Assembly: GCA_037893225.1 (NCBI GenBank)
Contig: JAZGUH010000255.1
Coordinates: 868,001 to 932,000 of the forward strand
Length of the DNA stretch: 64,000 nt
Reading direction: 5' to 3'
Source: Hippasteria phrygiana
Taxonomy: Eukaryota > Echinodermata > Asteroidea > Valvatida > Goniasteridae
The notes beneath the pieces were generated by a model that made no database searches, had not been told where the DNA came from, and saw only the letters and a list, made by a program, of their open reading frames with translations. The position numbers and the translations under genes were made by a program. Below are positions 48,657 to 60,705 of the stretch, in pieces. The first letter of the stretch is position 1. The number at the start of each line of letters is the position of its first letter.

Positions 48657-51600
48657 ATATTTCATGCAATTATGAATGAGTAAAGCAAGTCATACCCCAG
48701 GGAATTTGACAGGCATGGAGCAATAAATAGAAGGTAATATGCACACAGATGTTGGCCGGAAAGAAAATAAACATTGCGAGGTTTGAATTTTCTCCACAAG
48801 TGTTAACTCTAAGAAGCCGCCGATAATTGCAACATGTAGCGCCAGATCTAAGCTATCCATACATGTCAAAATTACTGAATTTTGTTGATATTTCATGCAA
48901 TTATGAATGAGTAAAGCAAGTCCATACCCCAGGGAATTTGACATGTATGGAGCAATAAATAGACGGTAACATGTACACAGATGTTGGCCGGAAAGAAAAT
49001 AAACATTGCGAGGTTTGAATTTTCTCTACAAGTTTTAACTCTGGGAAGCCGCCGATGATTGCAACATGTAGCGCCAGATCTAAGCTATACATACATGTCA
49101 AAATTACTGCATTTGGTTGATATTTCATGCAATTATGAATGAGTAAAGCAAGTCCATACCCCAGGGAATTTGACAGGCATGGAGCAATAAATAGAAGGTA
49201 ATATGCACACAGATGTTGGCCGGAAAGAAAATAAACATTGCGAGGTTTGAATTTTCTCCACAAGTTTGAACTCTAAGAAGCCGCCGATGATTGCAACATG
49301 TAGCGCCAGATCTAAGCTATCCATGCATGTCAAAATTACTGCATTTGGTTGATATTTCATGCAATTATGAATGAGTAAAGCAAGTCATACCCCAGGGAAT
49401 TTGACAGGCATGGAGCAATAAATAAAAGGTAATATGCACACAGATGGTGGCCGGGAAGAAAATAAACATTGCGAGGTTTGAATTTTCTCCACAAGTGTTA
49501 ACTCTAAGAAGCCGCCGATAATTGCAACATGTAGCGCCAGATCTAAGCTATCCATACATGTCAAAATTACTGAATTTTGTTGATATTTCATGCAATTATG
49601 AATGAGTAAAGCAAGTCCATACCCCAGGGAATTTGACATGTATGGAGCAATAAATAGACGGTAACATGTACACAGATGTTGGCCGGAAAGAAAATAAACA
49701 TTGCGAGGTTTGAATTTTCTCTACAAGTTTTAACTCTGGGAAGCCGCCGATGATTGCAACATGTAGCGCCAGATCTAAGCTATCCATACATGTCAAAATT
49801 ACTGCATTTGGTTGATATTTCATGCAATTATGAATGAGTAAAGCAAGTCCATACCCCAGGGAATTTGGCAGGCATGGAGCAATAAATAAAAGGTAATCTG
49901 CACACAGATGGTGGCCGGGAAGAAAATAAACATTGCGAGGTTTGAATTTTCTCCACAAGTGTTAACTCTAAGAAGCCGCCGATAATTGCAACATGTAGCG
50001 CCAGATCTAAGCTATACATACATGTCAAAATTACTGCATTTGGTTGATATTTCATGCAATTATGAATGAGTAAAGCAAGTCCATACCCCAGGGAATTTGA
50101 CATGCATGGAGCAATAAATAGACGGTAATATGTACACAGATGTTGGCCGGAAAGAAAATAAACATTGCGAGGTTTGAATTTTCTCCACAAGTTTGAACTC
50201 TAAGAAGCCGCCGATGATTGCAACATGTAGCGCCAGATCTAAGCTATCCATACATGTCAAAATTACTGCATTTGGTTGATATTTCATGCAATTATGAATG
50301 AGTAAAGCAAGTCCATACCCCAGGGAATTTGACAGGCATGGAGCAATAAATAAAAGGTAATATGCACACAGATGGTGGCCGGGAAGAAAATAAACATTGC
50401 GAGGTTTGAATTTTCTCCACAAGTGTTAACTCTAAGAAGCCGCCGATAATTGCAACATGTAGCGCCAGATCTAAGCTATCCATACATGTCAAAATTACTG
50501 AATTTTGTTGATATTTCATGCAATTATGAATGAGTAAAGCAAGTCCATACCCCAGGGAATTTGACATGTATGGAGCAATAATTAGACGGTAACATGTACA
50601 CAGATGTTGGCCGGAAAGAAAATAAACATTGCGAGGTTTGAATTTTCTCTACAAGTTTTAACTCTGGGAAGCCGCCGATGATTGCAACATGTAGCGCCAG
50701 ATCTAAGCTATCCATACATGTCAAAATTACTGCATTTGGTTGATATTTCATGCAATTATGAATGAGTAAAGCAAGTCCATACCCCAGGGAATTTGACAGG
50801 CATGGAGCAATAAATAAAAGGTAATATGCACACAGATGGTGGCCGGGAAGAAAATAAACATTGCGAGGTTTGAATTTTCTCCACAAGTGTTAACTCTAAG
50901 AAGCCGCCGATAATTGCAACATGTAGCGCCATATCTAAGCTATCCATACATGTCAAAATTACTGTATTTGGTTGATATTTCATGCAATTATGAATGAGTA
51001 AAGCAAGTCATACCCCAGGGAATTTGACAGGCATGGAGCAATAAATAGAAGGTAATATGTAAACAGATGTTGGCCGGAAAGAAAATAAACATTGCGAGGT
51101 TTGAATTTTCTCCACAAGTGTTAACTCTAAGAAGCCGCCGATAATTGCAACATGTAGCGCCAGATCTAAGCTATCCATACATGTCAAAATTACTGAATTT
51201 TGTTGATATTTCATGCAATTATGAATGAGTAAAGCAAGTCCATACCCCAGGGAATTTGACATGTATGGAGCAATAAATAGACGGTAACATGTACACAGAT
51301 GTTGGCCGGAAAGAAAATAAACATTGCGAGGTTTGAATTTTCTCTACAAGTTTTAACTCTGGGAAGCCGCCGATGATTGCAACATGTAGCGCCAGATCTA
51401 AGCTATACATACATGTCACAATTACTGCATTTGGTTGATATTTCATGCAATTATGAATGAGTAAAGCAAGTCATACCCCAGGGAATTTGACAGGCATGGA
51501 GCAATAAATAAAAGGTAATATGCACACAGATGGTGGCCGGGAAGAAAATAAACATTGCGAGGTTTGAATTTTCTCCACAAGTTTGAACTCTAAGAAGCCG

Positions 51601-51668
51601 CCGATGATTGCAACATGTAGCGCCAGATCTAAGCTATCCATGCATGTCAAAATTACTGCATTTGGTTG
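48657..51668 (+). repeat. Block 23: 13-monomer HOR copy 1, 3012 bp
   Basis: Order P D' N C D E F I D* A J D' (A/H fusion) at 48657, 48888, 49120, 49352, 49583, 49815, 50047, 50279, 50511, 50743, 50975, 51206 and 51438. D' at 51206 has 'tgtcacaatt', shared with 38695 and 54218. The final monomer joins an A-type left half ('taaaagg', 'ggtggccggg') to an H-type right half ('gtttgaac', 'tccatgc'). Confidence 0.93.
51438..51668 (+). repeat. A/H fusion monomer
   Basis: 231 bp. A-type marks run through 'ggtggccggg', then H-type 'gtttgaac', 'gatgatt' and 'tccatgc'. The order A M H P at 58156-59080 shows the likely unfused arrangement. Exchange between A and H there would remove two monomers and leave A/H followed by P, as seen here. 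Confidence 0.85.
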
Positions 51669-54600
51669 ATATTTCATGCAATTATGAATGAGTAAAGCAA
51701 GTCATACCCCAGGGAATTTGACAGGCATGGAGCAATAAATAGAAGGTAATATGCACACAGATGTTGGCCGGAAAGAAAATAAACATTGCGAGGTTTGAAT
51801 TTTCTCCACAAGTGTTAACTCTAAGAAGCCGCCGATAATTGCAACATGTAGCGCCAGATCTAAGCTATCCATACATGTCAAAATTACTGAATTTTGTTGA
51901 TATTTCATGCAATTATGAATGAGTAAAGCAAGTCCATACCCCAGGGAATTTGACATGTATGGAGCAATAAATAGACGGTAACATGTACACAGATGTTGGC
52001 CGGAAAGAAAATAAACATTGCGAGGTTTGAATTTTCTCTACAAGTTTTAACTCTGGGAAGCCGCCGATGATTGCAACATGTAGCGCCAGATCTAAGCTAT
52101 ACATACATGTCAAAATTACTGCATTTGGTTGATATTTCATGCAATTATGAATGAGTAAAGCAAGTCCATACCCGAGGGAATTTGACAGGCATGGAGCAAT
52201 AAATAGAAGGTAATATGCACACAGATGTTGGCCGGAAAGAAAATAAACATTGCGAGGTTTGAATTTTCTCCACAAGTTTGAACTCTAAGAAGCCGCCGAT
52301 GATTGCAACATGTAGCGCCAGATCTAAGCTATCCATGCATGTCAAAATTACTGCATTTGGTTGATATTTCATGCAATTATGAATGAGTAAAGCAAGTCAT
52401 ACCCCAGGGAATTTGACAGGCATGGAGCAATAAATAAAAGGTAATATGCACACAGATGGTGGCCGGGAAGAAAATAAACATTGCGAGGTTTGAATTTTCT
52501 CCACAAGTGTTAACTCTAAGAAGCCGCCGATAATTGCAACATGTAGCGCCAGATCTAAGCTATCCATACATGTCAAAATTACTGAATTTTGTTGATATTT
52601 CATGCAATTATGAATGAGTAAAGCAAGTCCATACCCCAGGGAATTTGACATGTATGGAGCAATAAATAGACGGTAACATGTACACAGATGTTGGCCGGAA
52701 AGAAAATAAACATTGCGAGGTTTGAATTTTCTCTACAAGTTTTAACTCTGGGAAGCCGCCGATGATTGCAACATGTAGCGCCAGATCTAAGCTATCCATA
52801 CATGTCAAAATTACTGCATTTGGTTGATATTTCATGCAATTATGAATGAGTAAAGCAAGTCCATACCCCAGGGAATTTGGCAGGCATGGAGCAATAAATA
52901 AAAGGTAATCTGCACACAGATGGTGGCCGGGAAGAAAATAAACATTGCGAGGTTTGAATTTTCTCCACAAGTGTTAACTCTAAGAAGCCGCCGATAATTG
53001 CAACATGTAGCGCCAGATCTAAGCTATACATACATGTCAAAATTACTGCATTTGGTTGATATTTCATGCAATTATGAATGAGTAAAGCAAGTCCATACCC
53101 CAGGGAATTTGACATGCATGGAGCAATAAATAGACGGTAATATGTACACAGATGTTGGCCGGAAAGAAAATAAACATTGCGAGGTTTGAATTTTCTCCAC
53201 AAGTTTGAACTCTAAGAAGCCGCCGATGATTGCAACATGTAGCGCCAGATCTAAGCTATCCATACATGTCAAAATTACTGCATTTGGTTGATATTTCATG
53301 CAATTATGAATGAGTAAAGCAAGTCCATACCCCAGGGAATTTGACAGGCATGGAGCAATAAATAAAAGGTAATATGCACACAGATGGTGGCCGGGAAGAA
53401 AATAAACATTGCGAGGTTTGAATTTTCTCCACAAGTGTTAACTCTAAGAAGCCGCCGATAATTGCAACATGTAGCGCCAGATCTAAGCTATCCATACATG
53501 TCAAAATTACTGAATTTTGTTGATATTTCATGCAATTATGAATGAGTAAAGCAAGTCCATACCCCAGGGAATTTGACATGTATGGAGCAATAATTAGACG
53601 GTAACATGTACACAGATGTTGGCCGGAAAGAAAATAAACATTGCGAGGTTTGAATTTTCTCTACAAGTTTTAACTCTGGGAAGCCGCCGATGATTGCAAC
53701 ATGTAGCGCCAGATCTAAGCTATCCATACATGTCAAAATTACTGCATTTGGTTGATATTTCATGCAATTATGAATGAGTAAAGCAAGTCCATACCCCAGG
53801 GAATTTGACAGGCATGGAGCAATAAATAAAAGGTAATATGCACACAGATGGTGGCCGGGAAGAAAATAAACATTGCGAGGTTTGAATTTTCTCCACAAGT
53901 GTTAACTCTAAGAAGCCGCCGATAATTGCAACATGTAGCGCCATATCTAAGCTATCCATACATGTCAAAATTACTGTATTTGGTTGATATTTCATGCAAT
54001 TATGAATGAGTAAAGCAAGTCATACCCCAGGGAATTTGACAGGCATGGAGCAATAAATAGAAGGTAATATGTAAACAGATGTTGGCCGGAAAGAAAATAA
54101 ACATTGCGAGGTTTGAATTTTCTCCACAAGTGTTAACTCTAAGAAGCCGCCGATAATTGCAACATGTAGCGCCAGATCTAAGCTATCCATACATGTCAAA
54201 ATTACTGAATTTTGTTGATATTTCATGCAATTATGAATGAGTAAAGCAAGTCCATACCCCAGGGAATTTGACATGTATGGAGCAATAAATAGACGGTAAC
54301 ATGTACACAGATGTTGGCCGGAAAGAAAATAAACATTGCGAGGTTTGAATTTTCTCTACAAGTTTTAACTCTGGGAAGCCGCCGATGATTGCAACATGTA
54401 GCGCCAGATCTAAGCTATACATACATGTCACAATTACTGCATTTGGTTGATATTTCATGCAATTATGAATGAGTAAAGCAAGTCATACCCCAGGGAATTT
54501 GACAGGCATGGAGCAATAAATAAAAGGTAATATGCACACAGATGGTGGCCGGGAAGAAAATAAACATTGCGAGGTTTGAATTTTCTCCACAAGTGTTAAC

Positions 54601-54911
54601 TCTAAGAAGCCGCCGATAATTGCAACATGTAGCGCCATATCTAAGCTATCCATACATGTCAAAATTACTGTATTTGGTTGATATTTCATGCAATTATGAA
54701 TGAGTAAAGCAAGTCATACCCCAGGGAATTTGACAGGCATGGAGCAATAAATAGACGGTAATATGTACACAGATGTTGGCCGGAAAGAAAATAAACATTG
54801 CGAGGTTTGAATTTTCTCCACAAGTTTGAACTCTAAGAAGCCGCCGATGATTGCAACATGTAGCGCCAGATCTAAGCTATCCATACATGTCAAAATTACT
54901 GCATTTGGTTG
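51669..54911 (+). repeat. Block 24: 13-monomer HOR copy 2 plus one M monomer
   Basis: Order P D' N C D E F I D* A J D' A at 51669, 51900, 52132, 52364, 52595, 52827, 53059, 53291, 53523, 53755, 53987, 54218 and 54450, offset 3012 bp from block 23, then M at 54681. Where block 23 has the A/H fusion, this copy has an unfused A. N at 52132 has a private 'cccgaggg'. Confidence 0.93.
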
Positions 54912-56533
54912 ATATTTCATGCAATTATGAATGAGTAAAGCAAGTCCATACCCCAGGGAATTTGACAGGCATGGAGCAATAAATAAAAGGTAATATGCAC
55001 ACAGATGGTGGCCGGGAAGAAAATAAACATTGCGAGGTTTGAATTTTCTCCACAAGTGTTAACTCTAAGAAGCCGCCGATAATTGCAACATGTAGCGCCA
55101 TATCTAAGCTATCCATACATGTCAAAATTACTGTATTTGGTTGATATTTCATGCAATTATGAATGAGTAAAGCAAGTCATACCCCAGGGAATTTGACAGG
55201 CATGGAGCAATAAATAGAAGGTAATATGTACACAGATGTTGGCCGGAAAGAAAATAAACATTGCGAGGTTTGAATTTTCTCCACAAGTGTTAACTCTAAG
55301 AAGCCGCCGATAATTGCAACATGTAGCGCCAGATCTAAGCTATCCATACATGTCAAAATTACTGAATTTGGTTGATATTTCATGCAATTATGAATGAGTA
55401 AAGCAAGTCCATACCCCAGGGAATTTGACATGTATGGAGCAATAAATAGACGGTAACATGTACACAGATGTTGGCCGGAAAGAAAATAAACATTGCGAGG
55501 TTTGAATTTTCACTACAAGTTTTAACTCTGGGAAGCCGCCGATGATTGCAACATGTAGCGCCAGATCTAAGTTATACATACATGTCAAAATTACTGCATT
55601 TGGTTGATATTTCATGCAATTATGAATGAGTAAAGCAAGTCCATACCCCAGGGAATTTGACATGCATGGAGCAATAAATAGACGGTAATATGTACACAGA
55701 TGTTGGCCGGAAAGAAAATAAACATTGCGAGGTTTGAATTTTCTCCACAAGTTTGAACTCTAAGAAGCCGCCGATGATTGCAACATGTAGCGCCAGATCT
55801 AAGCTATCCATGCATGTCAAAATTACTGCATTTGGTTGATATTTCATGCAATTATGAATGAGTAAAGCAAGTCATACCCCAGGGAATTTGACAGGCATGG
55901 AGCAATAAATAGAAGGTAATATGCACACAGATGTTGGCCGGAAAGAAAATAAACATTGCGAGGTTTGAATTTTCTCCACAAGTGTTAACTCTAAGAAGCC
56001 GCCGATAATTGCAACATGTAGCGCCAGATCTAAGCTATCCATACATGTCAAAATTACTGAATTTTGTTGATATTTCATGCAATTATGAATGAGTAAAGCA
56101 AGTCCATACCCCAGGGAATTTGACATGTATGGAGCAATAAATAGACGGTAACATGTACACAGATGTTGGCCGGAAAGAAAATAAACATTGCGAGGTTTGA
56201 ATTTTCTCTACAAGTTTTAACTCTGGGAAGCCGCCGATGATTGCAACATGTAGCGCCAGATCTAAGCTATACATACATGTCAAAATTACTGCATTTGGTT
56301 GATATTTCATGCAATTATGAATGAGTAAAGCAAGTCCATACCCCAGGGAATTTGACATGCATGGAGCAATAAATAGACGGTAATATGTACACAGATGTTG
56401 GCCGGAAAGAAAATAAACATTGCGAGGTTTGAATTTTCTCCACAAGTTTGAACTCTAAGAAGCCGCCGATGATTGCAACATGTAGCGCCAGATCTAAGCT
56501 ATCCATACATGTCAAAATTACTGCATTTGGTTG
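54912..56533 (+). repeat. Block 25: seven-monomer unit copy 1, 1622 bp
   Basis: Order A J2 Q H P D' F at 54912, 55144, 55375, 55607, 55839, 56070 and 56302. J2 at 55144 ends 'gaatttggttg' instead of 'gaattttgttg'. A J2 Q H P matches the end of the 14-monomer unit. Confidence 0.94.
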
Positions 56534-58155
56534 ATATTTCATGCAATTATGAATGAGTAAAGCAAGTCCATACCCCAGGGAATTTGACAGGCATGGAGCA
56601 ATAAATAAAAGGTAATATGCACACAGATGGTGGCCGGGAAGAAAATAAACATTGCGAGGTTTGAATTTTCTCCACAAGTGTTAACTCTAAGAAGCCGCCG
56701 ATAATTGCAACATGTAGCGCCATATCTAAGCTATCCATACATGTCAAAATTACTGTATTTGGTTGATATTTCATGCAATTATGAATGAGTAAAGCAAGTC
56801 ATACCCCAGGGAATTTGACAGGCATGGAGCAATAAATAGAAGGTAATATGTACACAGATGTTGGCCGGAAAGAAAATAAACATTGCGAGGTTTGAATTTT
56901 CTCCACAAGTGTTAACTCTAAGAAGCCGCCGATAATTGCAACATGTAGCGCCAGATCTAAGCTATCCATACATGTCAAAATTACTGAATTTTGTTGATAT
57001 TTCATGCAATTATGAATGAGTAAAGCAAGTCCATACCCCAGGGAATTTGACATGTATGGAGCAATAAATAGACGGTAACATGTACACAGATGTTGGCCGG
57101 AAAGAAAATAAACATTGCGAGGTTTGAATTTTCACTACAAGTTTTAACTCTGGGAAGCCGCCGATGATTGCAACATGTAGCGCCAGATCTAAGTTATACA
57201 TACATGTCAAAATTACTGCATTTGGTTGATATTTCATGCAATTATGAATGAGTAAAGCAAGTCCATACCCCAGGGAATTTGACATGCATGGAGCAATAAA
57301 TAGACGGTAATATGTACACAGATGTTGGCCGGAAAGAAAATAAACATTGCGAGGTTTGAATTTTCTCCACAAGTTTGAACTCTAAGAAGCCGCCGATGAT
57401 TGCAACATGTAGCGCCAGATCTAAGCTATCCATGCATGTCAAAATTACTGCATTTGGTTGATATTTCATGCAATTATGAATGAGTAAAGCAAGTCATACC
57501 CCAGGGAATTTGACAGGCATGGAGCAATAAATAGAAGGTAATATGCACACAGATGTTGGCCGGAAAGAAAATAAACATTGCGAGGTTTGAATTTTCTCCA
57601 CAAGTGTTAACTCTAAGAAGCCGCCGACAATTGCAACATGTAGCGCCAGATCTAAGCTATCCATACATGTCAAAATTACTGAATTTTGTTGATATTTCAT
57701 GCAATTATGAATGAGTAAAGCAAGTCCATACCCCAGGGAATTTGACATGTATGGAGCAATAAATAGACGGTAACATGTACACAGATGTTGGCCGGAAAGA
57801 AAATAAACATTGCGAGGTTTGAATTTTCTCTACAAGTTTTAACTCTGGGAAGCCGCCGATGATTGCAACATGTAGCGCCAGATCTAAGCTATACATACAT
57901 GTCAAAATTACTGCATTTGGTTGATATTTCATGCAATTATGAATGAGTAAAGCAAGTCCATACCCCAGGGAATTTGACATGCATGGAGCAATAAATAGAC
58001 GGTAATATGTACACAGATGTTGGCCGGAAAGAAAATAAACATTGCGAGGTTTGAATTTTCTCCACAAGTTTGAACTCTAAGAAGCCGCCGATGATTGCAA
58101 CATGTAGCGCCAGATCTAAGCTATCCATGCATGTCAAAATTACTGCATTTGGTTG
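56534..58155 (+). repeat. Block 26: seven-monomer unit copy 2, 1622 bp
   Basis: Order A J2 Q H P D' H at 56534, 56766, 56997, 57229, 57461, 57692 and 57924, offset 1622 bp from block 25. The last member is H here and F in block 25, which differ at a single site (relative 206). P at 57461 has 'gccgacaatt'. Confidence 0.94.
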
Positions 58156-60705
58156 ATATTTCATGCAATTATGAATGAGTAAAGCAAGTCATACCCCAGG
58201 GAATTTGACAGGCATGGAGCAATAAATAAAAGGTAATATGCACACAGATGGTGGCCGGGAAGAAAATAAACATTGCGAGGTTTGAATTTTCTCCACAAGT
58301 GTTAACTCTAAGAAGCCGCCGATAATTGCAACATGTAGCGCCATATCTAAGCTATCCATACATGTCAAAATTACTGTATTTGGTTGATATTTCATGCAAT
58401 TATGAATGAGTAAAGCAAGTCATACCCCAGGGAATTTGACAGGCATGGAGCAATAAATAGACGGTAATATGTACACAGATGTTGGCCGGAAAGAAAATAA
58501 ACATTGCGAGGTTTGAATTTTCTCCACAAGTTTGAACTCTAAGAAGCCGCCGATGATTGCAACATGTAGCGCCAGATCTAAGCTATCCATACATGTCAAA
58601 ATTACTGCATTTGGTTGATATTTCATGCAATTATGAATGAGTAAAGCAAGTCCATACCCCAGGGAATTTGACATGCATGGAGCAATAAATAGACGGTAAT
58701 ATGTACACAGATGTTGGCCGGAAAGAAAATAAACATTGCGAGGTTTGAATTTTCTCCACAAGTTTGAACTCTAAGAAGCCGCCGATGATTGCAACATGTA
58801 GCGCCAGATCTAAGCTATCCATGCATGTCAAAATTACTGCATTTGGTTGATATTTCATGCAATTATGAATGAGTAAAGCAAGTCATACCCCAGGGAATTT
58901 GACAGGCATGGAGCAATAAATAGAAGGTAATATGCAAACAGATGTTGGCCGGAAAGAAAATAAACATTGCGAGGTTTGAATTTTCTCCACAAGTGTTAAC
59001 TCTAAGAAGCCGCCGATAATTGCAACATGTAGCGCCAGATCTAAGCTATCCATACATGTCAAAATTACTGAATTTTGTTGATATTTCATGCAATTATGAA
59101 TGAGTAAAGCAAGTCCATACCCCAGGGAATTTGACATGTATGGAGCAATAAATAGACGGTAACATGTACACAGATGTTGGCCGGAAAGAAAATAAACATT
59201 GCGAGGTTTGAATTTTCTCTACAAGTTTTAACTCTGGGAAGCCGCCGATGATTGCAACATGTAGCGCCAGATCTAAGCTATACATACATGTCAAAATTAC
59301 TGCATTTGGTTTATATTTTTTATGCAATTATGAATGAGTAAAGCAAGTCCATACCCCAGGGAATTTGACATGCATGGAGCAATAAATAGACGGTAATATG
59401 TACACAGATGTTGGCCGGAAAGAAAATAAACATTGCGAGGTTTGAATTTTCTCCACAAGTGTTAACTCTAAGAAGCCGCCGATAATTGCAACATGTAGCG
59501 CCAGATCTAAGCTATCCATACATGTCAAAATTACTGAATTTTGTTGATATTTCATGCAATTATGAATGAGTAAAGCAAGTCCATACCCCAGGGAATTTGA
59601 CATGTATGGAGCAATAAATAGACGGTAACATGTACACAGATGTTGGCCGGAAAGAAAATAAACATTGCGAGGTTTGAATTTTCTCTACAAGTTTTAACTC
59701 TGGGAAGCCGCCGATGATTGCAACATGTAGCGCCAGATCTAAGCTATACATACATGTCAAAATTACTGCATTTGGTTGATATTTCATGCAATTATGAATG
59801 AGTAAAGCAAGTCCATACCCCAGGGAATTTGACATGCATGGAGCAATAAATAGACGGTAATATGTACACAGATGTTGGCCGGAAAGAAAATAAACATTGC
59901 GAGGTTTGAATTTTCTCCACAAGTGTTAACTCTAAGAAGCCGCCGATAATTGCAACATGTAGCGCCAGATCTAAGCTATCCATACATGTCAAAATTACTG
60001 TATTTGGTTGATATTTCATGCAATTATGAATGAGTAAAGCAAGTCATACCCCAGGGAATTTGACAGGCATGGAGCAATAAATAGACGGTAACATGTACAC
60101 AGATGTTGGCCGGAAAGAAAATAAACATTGCGAGGTTTGAATTTTCACTACAAGTTTTAACTCTGGGAAGCCGCCGATGATTGCAACATGTAGCGCCAGA
60201 TCTAAGTTATACATACATGTCAAAATTACTGCATTTGGTTGATATTTCATGCAATTATGAATGAGTAAAGCAAGTCCATACCCCAGGGAATTTGACATGC
60301 ATGGAGCAATAAATAGACGGTAATATGTACACAGATGTTGGCCGGAAAGAAAATAAACATTGCGAGGTTTGAATTTTCTCCACAAGTTTGAACTCTAAGA
60401 AGCCGCCGATGATTGCAACATGTAGCGCCAGATCTAAGCTATCCATGCATGTCAAAATTACTGCATTTGGTTGATATTTCATGCAATTATGAATGAGTAA
60501 AGCAAGTCCATACCCCAGGGAATTTGACATGCATGGAGCAATAAATAGACGGTAATATGTACACAGATGTTGGCCGGAAAGAAAATAAACATTGCGAGGT
60601 TTGAATTTTCTCCACAAGTTTGAACTCTAAGAAGCCGCCGATGATTGCAACATGTAGCGCCAGATCTAAGCTATCCATGCATGTCAAAATTACTGCATTT
60701 GGTTG
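58156..60705 (+). repeat. Block 27: 11-monomer unit, 2550 bp
   Basis: Order A M H P D' (L-like with insertion) D' L Q' H H at 58156, 58387, 58618, 58850, 59081, 59313, 59547, 59779, 60011, 60242 and 60474. The first five monomers recur at an offset of 2550 bp. The H H doublet and the extra monomer pair at 59313 and 59547 distinguish this copy. Confidence 0.9.
59313..59546 (+). repeat. Aberrant 234-bp monomer with a two-base insertion
   Basis: It begins 'atattttttatgc' where every other monomer has 'atatttcatgc', and the preceding base pair reads 'tt' for 'tg'. The body has L-type marks but ends 'gaattttg'. It is the longest monomer in the window. Confidence 0.92.
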
